This document shows positions 8,521-16,408 of a stretch of DNA of 64,000 nt, in pieces. The notes under the pieces were generated by a model. It was not told the DNA's origin and searched no databases. It saw only the letters and a list, made by a program, of their open reading frames with translations. Position numbers and translations under genes: made by a program. Positions within the stretch are counted from its first letter, which is position 1. Every line of letters starts with the position of its first letter. The DNA comes from Bacillota bacterium (GTDB lineage: Bacteria; Bacillota; Clostridia; Christensenellales; JAEXRW01): positions 10,397 through 74,396 of the forward strand of contig JAEXRW010000005.1 of NCBI GenBank assembly GCA_023454175.1, in the 5' to 3' direction.

Positions 8521-10452
8521 TCAAGTGATTTTAAAGCAATAGATTTTCTGTCCGCGCGTGCCGATCACCAGCATGTCGTTGAATACCACGGGCGTGGCCT
8601 CAATGGCGCCGCCGGGGTGTTCTTCGTCGTACGCGGCGTCGTAGTCGTGCGGGGTGTATTTGTGCAGTAGTTTTCCCTTGCCGTCCACCACGTATATGTT
8701 GCCGCCTGTGTCGCATTCCACGATGTATGCCTTGCCTTCCGGCGTGTAAAATGTCACCGGCGAGCTCCACAGGTATTTGCTCGTGGGCAGGTTCCACACT
8801 TCCTCGCCCGTGTTTTTATCCAGCGCCACCAGCGTGCCCGTGCCCAGGTCCGGGTAGCGCCCCAGCGGGTAGATGATCAGGTTTTCGATGTCGCTGCCCG
8901 GCTTGCCCAGGATCGGCGTGCCCTCCACGCCGCCCTCTGTGGCCTGGGTGGTCTTGCAGGTGTACTTTTTCACCCATACCGATGTGCCGGTCTTGATGTC
9001 GATCTTGCGGATGTTGCATTCCCCATCCTTGTTGTGCTGGGACTCAATGGAGTTGGCCGTATAGATATATGCCGTCTGGTCTGCGGCGGATTCCTCCAGT
9101 ACCGGGGAGGAGTTGGTGTCGTCAGTGACGTCCGCGGCCCACACCAGCTTCATCGTATTGAGGTCGATGCATGTCATCGTGCCCCCGTTGTCGCCGGATA
9201 TGAAGTAGTTGCGCCAGATCACTGCGGAAGTCTCCCACCCCAGCGAGCGTTTGCCGCTACTCTTGTCTTCTTCCGTCACACCGTACTTCGGGCTGTTGTA
9301 GTTGAATTTGATGGGCTTGTCCGGTTTGATGGAGAGCTTGCCCGCCGCCTTGTCAAACTGCGTATTGAGCTTGATGGTATAAAGCACGCCGTTTTCGCCC
9401 GGTTCTATGAGTGTATCGGTATCCGCGCTGATCAGCGGGCTGGAGTCGTATGCCTGCCACTGACGGATCTTTACCGGATCATCCGTGCCAAAGGTGTACA
9501 GCCGGGTCTGGTCGATCAGGCTGTATACGCGGTAGCGCATCTGCCAGTCTTTCGTTCCGGAGTTCTTCGCGGTATCCCCCTGGCCGATGAAAAGCATCGG
9601 CACGCCGTTGGGATACAGGCTTGCCGTTCCCTTGTGCGGCACTTCGGAGTGGATGTTCTTGGGCCGTGTCGGCTTGCCGGTTTTCAGGTCCAGGAAGTAG
9701 ATGTACCCATCCAGGCATGGATAGATCACCTCCACGAAGTCTGGGTCGCTTTTGTACTCTTCCTTCAGGTTCATGATCTTTTTCACGTCGTCGGGCCATT
9801 TCACCAGCAGGGCCTGTCCCGTCCATCCGCTGCCCGTCCATGCGCCGGTGCCCGTATCTTTTTTGGTGCTGGCCGAGTTCTTTGTCCATACTTTTTTCAG
9901 TTCCCCCGCGGATACGTTCGCCGTCCCGTAGCTGGACATGTTGCGGTAGTTGTTCCCGCGGAACGTGGTCACGCCTTCCAAACTGGTATAACTGTTCGCG
10001 TCTCCGAAGTTGATGGCCTGGGGACGCGTATATTCGCTCAATTTCGAATTCTCTTCGTATATGTTCGTTGTGAAATTCTGCTTTGCCGGGTCGGTATCGT
10101 CGTTGGGCGCCAGCGCCATGTCGCCCGGCAGCACTGATGTACTGGGTGTGGGTGTCGGCGTCGCCGTTTCCGTCGGCTCTGTAGAAACCGTGGGCGTGGG
10201 CGTCGTGCTGGCGGAGGGTTTTGTGCTCTTGGCGGGTGGTGTGGTCGTCGTGTCGCATCCCTGGAAAAGGAAGAGGCACCCTGCCACGATGAGCGCCAGG
10301 ACCAGGACGGTGATGACGGCGATCATGCCCAGTCTTCTTCCGTTCACCCTGCGCCGTGGCGGCCGGCCATTGGGATTGCCCCGCCCTGGATATCCATCCG
10401 AGGGCCCCCTGCCCAATTTGGAGTATTTTCTGACGTTTCCGAGTTGGTTCAT
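8521..10452 (-). CDS. Membrane-anchored PQQ-like beta-propeller protein, paralog A
   Basis: 643 residues. A basic cytoplasmic N-terminus (RPPRRRVNGRR) is followed by one membrane segment (about 44-65), a long Thr/Pro/Ser-rich linker, and an extracellular domain of repeated WD/PQQ-type blades. Visible blades include ALDKNTGEEVWNLPTS, CIDLNTMKLVWAADVTD and FLDLKTGKPTRP. Such propellers bind ligands or act as scaffolds; no catalytic residues are evident. It shares most of its length with the protein at 11275-13167, so the two arose by duplication. The start at 10452 follows AAGGAGGCATA; an in-frame extension upstream lacks a ribosome site and overlaps the next gene. Confidence 0.8.
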   Translation of the reverse strand: MNQLGNVRKYSKLGRGPSDGYPGRGNPNGRPPRRRVNGRRLGMIAVITVLVLALIVAGCLFLFQGCDTTTTPPAKSTKPSASTTPTPTVSTEPTETATPTPTPSTSVLPGDMALAPNDDTDPAKQNFTTNIYEENSKLSEYTRPQAINFGDANSYTSLEGVTTFRGNNYRNMSSYGTANVSAGELKKVWTKNSASTKKDTGTGAWTGSGWTGQALLVKWPDDVKKIMNLKEEYKSDPDFVEVIYPCLDGYIYFLDLKTGKPTRPKNIHSEVPHKGTASLYPNGVPMLFIGQGDTAKNSGTKDWQMRYRVYSLIDQTRLYTFGTDDPVKIRQWQAYDSSPLISADTDTLIEPGENGVLYTIKLNTQFDKAAGKLSIKPDKPIKFNYNSPKYGVTEEDKSSGKRSLGWETSAVIWRNYFISGDNGGTMTCIDLNTMKLVWAADVTDDTNSSPVLEESAADQTAYIYTANSIESQHNKDGECNIRKIDIKTGTSVWVKKYTCKTTQATEGGVEGTPILGKPGSDIENLIIYPLGRYPDLGTGTLVALDKNTGEEVWNLPTSKYLWSSPVTFYTPEGKAYIVECDTGGNIYVVDGKGKLLHKYTPHDYDAAYDEEHPGGAIEATPVVFNDMLVIGTRGQKIYCFKIT

Positions 10453-10594
10453 TATGCCTCCTTGCTGCTGCATTGCGTTCAAAGCAATAATGGTATTAAA
10501 TGGGGTTGGCCGGCGGTCAAAACGCTCCGGTACTCCCGCATTTGGCTGATCATTCATCCGATAGCATACATCGGATGGTATGACGTCATGCGCA

Positions 10595-11113
10595 TTACAT
10601 TTGTTTCGTGATAGCCTTGTGGCTTTTACGTTTCCGTACGGACCGCTTCTTGAAATCATCCGACAGCACGCTGATGTTGCCGTCCACTTCCAGCATCGCC
10701 AGGTCGATATCTTCAATGGACGGTACGCCGTGCTCCCGTGCCGCCTCCTCGATCTCGCTTTTTGAGATCTTGGCCCTGCGCATGTTTTTCAGGTTCATCC
10801 TGCCCCTGTACACCAGCATGACCGGCTCCCCCTGCACCAGCTTCCCGAAGCCCGGGAAGTAGTACATGATGAGCTTCAGCAGGAAATTCATTGCAAAAAG
10901 CACGCCCGCCGCGATCAGCCCGCCCTCCAGCGTGGTATTGGGCCCGGTCATGGCGTTCTGCACCGCATTGCTGATGAGCAGGATGAATATCAGGTCCACC
11001 ACCGAAAGCTGAGAAAGCTCCTTCTTTCCGAAAAGCCTTACGCCGGCCACCAGGGCCACATATACGATGGCGGTGCTCACGATGATATTGAGGTACGGGT
11101 TTTCAAACAGCAT
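10595..11113 (-). CDS. DUF421 (YetF-like) membrane protein
   Basis: 172 residues. Three hydrophobic segments (about 10-30, 37-55, 65-85) are followed by a cytoplasmic YetF/DUF421 domain. Recognisable family features are VVDLIFILLISNAVQNA in the membrane part and LVYRGRMNLKNMRRAKISKSE in the cytoplasmic part. The function of the family is poorly defined; it is often linked to spores and envelope. It is shorter than YetF itself (~230). The gene lies between two paralogous beta-propeller genes and has its own promoter. Confidence 0.82.
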   Translation of the reverse strand: MLFENPYLNIIVSTAIVYVALVAGVRLFGKKELSQLSVVDLIFILLISNAVQNAMTGPNTTLEGGLIAAGVLFAMNFLLKLIMYYFPGFGKLVQGEPVMLVYRGRMNLKNMRRAKISKSEIEEAAREHGVPSIEDIDLAMLEVDGNISVLSDDFKKRSVRKRKSHKAITKQM

Positions 11114-11165
11114 GCGTTTCGCCTTCCCTTATGAATAGCTATATGGGGTGGCGCAATTCGTTCTA

Positions 11166-11193
11166 ATTATAACATCCATCATAACATTTTCAA
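11166..11193 (-). promoter_or_regulatory. Predicted promoter of the DUF421 gene
   Basis: On the minus strand, TTGAAA, 16-base spacer, TATAAT, about 50 bases before the start codon at 11113. Confidence 0.6.
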
Positions 11194-11274
11194 CACAAAT
11201 AGGCAAAAGATACCCCCTCTTGTTTTTCTCATGGGGATATCTTTTTGAATAAAGCAATCATTGTTACTGTTTGC

Positions 11275-13167
11275 TTATTTGATTTTAAATGCGTAGATGC
11301 GGTATCCGCGCGAGCCGATCACCAGCATGTCGTCGTAAACCGCCGCCGTTGCTTCAAACGCAGCGCCCGTATGGTCCTGGTCATACTCTTCCGGGCTGTA
11401 GTCCTTGAACGTGTATTTATGGATGAGCTTTCCGCTCGCGCCTTCAATGAGATAGATGTTGCCCTTCGTCGTGTCCCCGGTAGCCGTGTCAAATGCTGCG
11501 ATGTAGGATTTCCCCGAGGGTGTGTAAAAGGTCACCGGTGAGCTCCACAGGTAGTTGCCTGTGTGCACTTCCCACACCTTGTCCCCGGTCGCCTTGTCCA
11601 GTGCCACCAGCGTCCCGTCTTTTTTCCCGGGGATGCGCGCCAGCGGGTAGATGATCAGGTTGCGGATGTCCCCCTTGCCCAGGATGGGCGTCCCCTCGCA
11701 TCCGCCCTCCGTCCCGTCCGCGGTATAGCAGTCAAAGGTCTTCTTCCATACGCTCTCTCCATTGCGGATGTCCATCTTGCGGATGGTGCATTTCACCTTC
11801 GGGTAATTCTCCGCTTCGATGGAGTTGGCCGAGTAGATGTACGCCGTCCCGTCAGGGATGGACTCTTCCAGTACCGGTGAACTGTTGGTGTCGTCCGTGC
11901 AGTCCCCCGCCCATACCAGCTTCATCGTGTTGAGGTCGATGCACATCATCGTCCCACCGTTGTCCCCCGCGATGAGGTAGTTGCGCCAGATCACGGGAGA
12001 GGTCTCCCAGCCGTACCACCGTGTTTTCGAGGACGCTTTACCCCCGTCCTTGTAACTGGGGGAGGTGTAGGTGAATTTGACGGGTTTGTCGGGGCTTACG
12101 GTGAGCGTGCCTTTCTCCCTGTCAAACTGCGTGTTCAGCTTGATCGTGTACAGGATGCCGGATTCCCCCGGCTCGATGAGCGTGTCCGTCTCCGCGCTGA
12201 TGAGCGGGCTGGCGTCAAAGGCGTTCCAGCTCTTGCGGTAGGAGATATCCTCCGTCTGGCCGAATGTGGTCAGGAGTTTTTGGTCGATGAGGCTGTAGAT
12301 ATGGTACTTCATTTCCCCATTGGGTGTTCCGGTGGGCAGCGTATCCCCTTGTCCGACAAAGAGCATGGGGATTCCGCTCGGGTACAGGCTGGAAGTGGCC
12401 TTGTGCGCCACGCCGGTCACGATGGGCATTCGCGTCTCCGTGCCGTCCCGCAGGTCCAGGAAGTAGATATGCCCGTCCAGGCACGGGTAGATCACCTCGA
12501 TCAGTCCGGGGTCGTTTTTCTTGGAGGGGTGGATGTTCATGATCTTTTTGATATCATCGGGCCACTTGACGATCAGCGGCTGCCCCGTCCAACCGCTCCC
12601 GTTCCAGATGTTCTTGCCGTCGCTGCGCTTCACGCTTCCCGTCCTGTTCTCCCATATCTTCGTCAGCGTCTCCTGTGTCACGGCAGCCACGCCGTAGCCC
12701 GACATATCGCGGTAGTTGTTCCCGCGGAATGTCGTGATGCCGGGCAGGGTGGTATAGTCATCGGCGTTTGGGAAGCAGATCGGCTGTGGCCTTGTATAGG
12801 CGCTCACCTTTGTGTCCCCTTCATAAATGCTGGTGGTAAATTTCAGCTTCACCGGGTCTGTCTTGTCCGTGGGCGCTATATGGATGTCTGCCGGGAGCGT
12901 GGGGGATAGTGACGGGAGCACGGCTTTCAGTGTGGCCTTGGGCTTTGCAGGCCCCAAGGGCACGTGGCCAAAGAGCAGGATCGCGCCCGTGATGAGACCG
13001 GAGAGCACGAAGATCCCTCCGGCGATGGTCAGTACATGCCCCCAGTTGATGTCTCTGCTCCAGACGCTTTTGCGTATTGGGTCCGGTTTCTTTTCCGCCT
13101 GCTGTGCATTTTCCGTCTGGGCTTTCTGTCCCGACGAATACCGCTTTGCATTTTTCAGCTGGTACAT
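11275..13167 (-). CDS. Membrane-anchored PQQ-like beta-propeller protein, paralog B
   Basis: 630 residues, co-linear with the protein at 8521-10452: cytoplasmic N-terminus, one membrane segment (about 47-68), short linker, then the propeller. Shared landmarks include TTFRGNNYRDMSGYG, GSGWTGQPLIVKWPDD, DTLIEPGESGILYTIKLNTQ, ALDKATGDKVWEV and a C-terminal Y-x-F-K. The linker here is shorter and Pro/Leu-rich instead of Thr-rich. The role is unknown; it is probably an extracellular binding or scaffold protein. The start ATG follows GGGGGAGCATCC. The two paralogs differ most in the intracellular tails, so they may connect to different partners. Confidence 0.8.
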   Translation of the reverse strand: MYQLKNAKRYSSGQKAQTENAQQAEKKPDPIRKSVWSRDINWGHVLTIAGGIFVLSGLITGAILLFGHVPLGPAKPKATLKAVLPSLSPTLPADIHIAPTDKTDPVKLKFTTSIYEGDTKVSAYTRPQPICFPNADDYTTLPGITTFRGNNYRDMSGYGVAAVTQETLTKIWENRTGSVKRSDGKNIWNGSGWTGQPLIVKWPDDIKKIMNIHPSKKNDPGLIEVIYPCLDGHIYFLDLRDGTETRMPIVTGVAHKATSSLYPSGIPMLFVGQGDTLPTGTPNGEMKYHIYSLIDQKLLTTFGQTEDISYRKSWNAFDASPLISAETDTLIEPGESGILYTIKLNTQFDREKGTLTVSPDKPVKFTYTSPSYKDGGKASSKTRWYGWETSPVIWRNYLIAGDNGGTMMCIDLNTMKLVWAGDCTDDTNSSPVLEESIPDGTAYIYSANSIEAENYPKVKCTIRKMDIRNGESVWKKTFDCYTADGTEGGCEGTPILGKGDIRNLIIYPLARIPGKKDGTLVALDKATGDKVWEVHTGNYLWSSPVTFYTPSGKSYIAAFDTATGDTTKGNIYLIEGASGKLIHKYTFKDYSPEEYDQDHTGAAFEATAAVYDDMLVIGSRGYRIYAFKIK

Positions 13168-13442
13168 GGATGCTCCCCCCGTTCCGGTCGGCGATTGGGC
13201 GTATAGCAGGGATTCATGGGATATTGTGTAATGGATATATCACATTGTAACAATTACATAATCTTTTGGCAATCCCTCCAGCATCGCCCAATCCGCCTCC
13301 CGGTTCGGAGGAATGCTCTTGGGAGCACAGGATATCGGGAATGCTCCGGTGCCCGGATCAGTAATAATCGGTAATATATCCAGGCTGTGTACGAATATCG
13401 TTATGTAATGGATGTGAATTTATTTGCGGGGGTCAGGGTGTA

Positions 13443-16088
13443 TTGAATAAGCACGCAGCGGCAGGCCCGGCGCCGCACAGGCATACCGGTCTGTCCCATC
13501 AGGAAGCGGAAAAGCGGCTCGCGGAATCCGGCGCCAATGAGCTGGGGATCGCGCGCAGGACGCCCGCCATCGTCATGTTTTTTGCCCAGTTCAAGGATTT
13601 TATCACGCTGGTGCTGGTCGTGGCCACCGCCATATCCATCGTTATCGGCGAGGTAGCCGATGCCATCACCATCATAATAATAATAACGTTGAATGCCATC
13701 CTTGGCTTCATTCAGGAATACCGCACGGAAAAGTCGCTGCTCGCGCTGAAGGCCCTTTCCGCCCCCCAGGCCCGGGTCATACGCGGGGGTGCGGAAGTCA
13801 TGATCCCCGCGCGCGAGGTCGTCCCAGGCGACCTGCTGGTGCTGGAGACGGGCAGCAGGATCGCAGCCGACGGTGTGCTCATCGAAGCTTCCAATGTGCA
13901 GGTCAATGAATCCATCCTGACAGGCGAGTCCGTCCCGGTGGAAAAGACGTGCACCCGCACTCTGCCGGGCGATATGGCGCATGCCGCAAAGGATACCGCG
14001 GTCTATATGGGTACCACGGTCTCCTCCGGCCGGGGGAAGGCCCAGGTCCTGTCTACGGGAATGAACACTGAAATGGGTAAGATCGCCCACCTGCTGCAGC
14101 ACGCGGAGGCTGACGAGACGCCCCTGAAGAAGCGTCTGAAGAAGATCGGACGCACGCTGGTCTATATCTGCCTGGCTTGCTGCGTGCTCATCGCGGTGGC
14201 TGGCCTCATCCACGGCGAGACGCTGTACAATATGTTCTTCTCCGCCATCAGCCTGGCCGTCGCCGCCATCCCCGAGAGCCTGCCTACCATCGTAACGGTA
14301 TCCCTTGCCATAGGCGTGCAGCGTATGCTGAAAAGGAACGCCCTCGTGCGCAAACTCCCCGCGGTGGAGACGCTGGGCAGCGTCACCGTGATCTGCTCCG
14401 ATAAAACAGGGACGCTCACGGAGAACAGGATGTCCGTGCAAAAGGTCCTCGCAGGCGGCAGGGTCATGGATGTGTCCGGGGAGGGTTCCTTCCTGCGCGG
14501 CGCCTTTATGGCGGACGGCAAACCAGTGAAGGGCGATGCGCCGCTGGATATGCTTCTGACGGTGGGCGCGCTGTGCAATAATTCCGTTTACCGGGACGGT
14601 TCCATCCAGGGCGACCCTACGGAGAATGCCATCCTGGCAGCCTCCATGAAGGGCGGTATGCAGCAAAAGGCGGCCCTTGCATACTGCAGGGTCGCCGAGC
14701 TGCCTTTCGATGCCGACCGCAAGCGCATGAGCGTCATCTGTACCGATTCCCGCGGACAGCACTACCTGTTCGTAAAAGGCGCTCCGGATGGTGTGCTGGC
14801 GCTTTGTACCCATACGTTATCGTGTAATGGCGAACAGCCCCTGGATCTGGCCAGCCGTGCCCTTGCTCTCCGGGCCAATGACGCCTTTTCCGGGGGTGCC
14901 CTGCGCGTGCTTGCATTCGCCTACAGGAAGCTCTCCGTCATACCCCAGAGTCCGAACGCCGGCAGTCTTGAAAAAGACCTGGTTTTTGCCGGTCTGGAGG
15001 GCATGATCGATCCGCCACGCCCCGAGGCGGTGGCAGCGGTGAAAAGCTGCTACCGCGCCGGCATCCGGCCCGTCATGATCACGGGAGACCATAAAAATAC
15101 CGCAGTCGCCGTCGCCCGCGAGCTGGGCCTTGGCAATACGGCGGCGATCACGGGGGATGAATTGGAAAAGCTGGGTGAGCGGGAGCTCGAGACCTGCGCA
15201 AACGTTTATTCCATATTCGCCCGCGTATCCCCGAAGCATAAGCTGCGCATCGTCCAGGCCCTGAAGCAAAAAGGCCATATCGTCGCGATGACTGGAGATG
15301 GAGTCAACGACGCCCCTGCGTTGAAGGAAGCCGATATCGGCGTTGCCATGGGTAAATGCGGCACCGACGTCGCGCGGGAGGCTTCCTCCATGGTCTTGCT
15401 GGACGATAATTTTGCCACCATCGTCGCCGCGGTGGAGGAAGGCAGGATGATCTATGATAATATCCGCAAGTCCCTGCGCTACCTCCTGGCGTGCAATCTC
15501 GGCGAGATCCTCATCATGGGCCTGGCCGCCCTGTTTGGCATGCCCGTTCCACTCATCCCGATCCAGATCCTGTGGATCAACCTGGTGACCGACGGCCTCC
15601 CCGCACTGGCGCTGGGCCTCGACCCGCCCGATCCCGATATCATGCGCAGGCGGCCCCGGAAAACCAACGATAATGTATTTTCAGGCGGTCTGGGCAGCCA
15701 GATCTTCCTCTCCGGCCTGCTCATCGGCGGGGCCAGCATCGTCGCCTTCTGTGCCGCGCTCCTGATAGGCGGGAGCCTTGCGGCAGCCCGCACGGTCTGC
15801 TTCGCCACGATTATAACGGCTGAACTGCTCTACGCTTTTGAATGCCGCTCCGAGCACCTCTCCGCGTTCAAGGCCGGGCTGTTTAAAAACAAGTGGCTGG
15901 TTCTGTCCGTCTTGGCGTCCTTTGCCCTCATGTTCCTGGTGATGTATATGCCCTTCCTGTGTGATCTGTTTGAGATGGTGCCGCTGACCCTGCAGCAGTG
16001 GTTCATCGTCAGCAGCTTCGCCACGCTGGAGTTCTCCATCAGCACCGGTATATTCATGCTCTCCGCCCGCAGGCGCCAGCGGATCTGA
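13443..16088 (+). CDS. Cation-transporting P-type ATPase (type IIA, Ca2+-ATPase-like)
   Basis: An 881-residue ATP-driven cation pump in the plasma membrane, most like bacterial SERCA/PMR-type calcium ATPases. Visible features are the N-terminal cation_ATPase_N segment (GLSHQEAEKRLAESGANEL), actuator loop LTGESVPVEK near 158, membrane motif AIPESLPTIVT near 275, phosphorylation site SDKTGTLTEN with Asp ~320, hinge TGDGVNDAPALKEADIG near 616 and the C-terminal helices. PESL replaces the usual PEGL, so ion specificity (Ca2+ or Mn2+) cannot be fixed. The start is TTG at 13443, chosen because GGGGTCAGGGTG lies just upstream and the family N-terminus follows. A structured repeat follows it at 16222-16370. 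Confidence 0.9.
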   Translation: MNKHAAAGPAPHRHTGLSHQEAEKRLAESGANELGIARRTPAIVMFFAQFKDFITLVLVVATAISIVIGEVADAITIIIIITLNAILGFIQEYRTEKSLLALKALSAPQARVIRGGAEVMIPAREVVPGDLLVLETGSRIAADGVLIEASNVQVNESILTGESVPVEKTCTRTLPGDMAHAAKDTAVYMGTTVSSGRGKAQVLSTGMNTEMGKIAHLLQHAEADETPLKKRLKKIGRTLVYICLACCVLIAVAGLIHGETLYNMFFSAISLAVAAIPESLPTIVTVSLAIGVQRMLKRNALVRKLPAVETLGSVTVICSDKTGTLTENRMSVQKVLAGGRVMDVSGEGSFLRGAFMADGKPVKGDAPLDMLLTVGALCNNSVYRDGSIQGDPTENAILAASMKGGMQQKAALAYCRVAELPFDADRKRMSVICTDSRGQHYLFVKGAPDGVLALCTHTLSCNGEQPLDLASRALALRANDAFSGGALRVLAFAYRKLSVIPQSPNAGSLEKDLVFAGLEGMIDPPRPEAVAAVKSCYRAGIRPVMITGDHKNTAVAVARELGLGNTAAITGDELEKLGERELETCANVYSIFARVSPKHKLRIVQALKQKGHIVAMTGDGVNDAPALKEADIGVAMGKCGTDVAREASSMVLLDDNFATIVAAVEEGRMIYDNIRKSLRYLLACNLGEILIMGLAALFGMPVPLIPIQILWINLVTDGLPALALGLDPPDPDIMRRRPRKTNDNVFSGGLGSQIFLSGLLIGGASIVAFCAALLIGGSLAAARTVCFATIITAELLYAFECRSEHLSAFKAGLFKNKWLVLSVLASFALMFLVMYMPFLCDLFEMVPLTLQQWFIVSSFATLEFSISTGIFMLSARRRQRI

Positions 16089-16221
16089 TCTTTTGTTTAC
16101 ACCCAGATGGTTTCTGCTCCGGTTTATCCGGATGTAACCCCAACCCCACCTGGCGAAGAACTGTCAAGGCTGAATAATTGATCTAGCTATCAAAAAGCTA
16201 ATATGGGTCCATTTCAAATCT

Positions 16222-16370
16222 GTCATTTCTGGCGGCATGTACACGCGAAGCGCCAGGAAACTGTTCCAGTGGAACGGTTTCAGCTGAGCGGATGACACCT
16301 ATCATTAAGGCCTGTGGTGAGCAAGCCTTAATGGTAAAACTCAAATTAAAAAGTGGCATAGCCACTTTTT
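16222..16370 (+). repeat. Four-hairpin structured repeat element, copy 1
   Basis: This ~149-base element is shared with 38823-38967. A GTCAT (16222-16226) / ATGAC (16292-16296) stem encloses hairpin A (CTGGCG / CGCCAG) and hairpin B (AAACTGTTCC-AGT-GGAACGGTTT). Hairpin C follows (ATTAAGGC...GCCTTAAT, apical GGTGA), then hairpin D (AAAAAGTGGC-ATA-GCCACTTTTT), which resembles a terminator. Stems B and C differ in sequence between the copies but still pair, while the loops are conserved. It starts ~130 bases after the P-type ATPase stop codon, in the same orientation. It could be a small structured RNA, a 3' UTR element or a mobile palindromic repeat. Confidence 0.8.
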
Positions 16371-16371
16371 G

Positions 16372-16397
16372 AAAACAAAAAGGCTCCTCAGGGAGCC
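16372..16397 (-). terminator. Rho-independent terminator of the DUF2207 gene
   Basis: On the minus strand, GGCTCC-CTGA-GGAGCC followed by TTTTTGTTTTC, 11 bases after the stop codon. Confidence 0.85.
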
Positions 16398-16408
16398 TGA
16401 TTGTATGT

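Noticed and set aside
9034..10137. 367-codon open frame on the plus strand
   Set aside because: Antisense to the beta-propeller gene; no domain or ribosome site supports it.
13401..14813. 470-codon open frame on the minus strand
   Set aside because: It lies antisense to the P-type ATPase, whose motifs are complete; the open frame is a by-product of GC-rich codon use.
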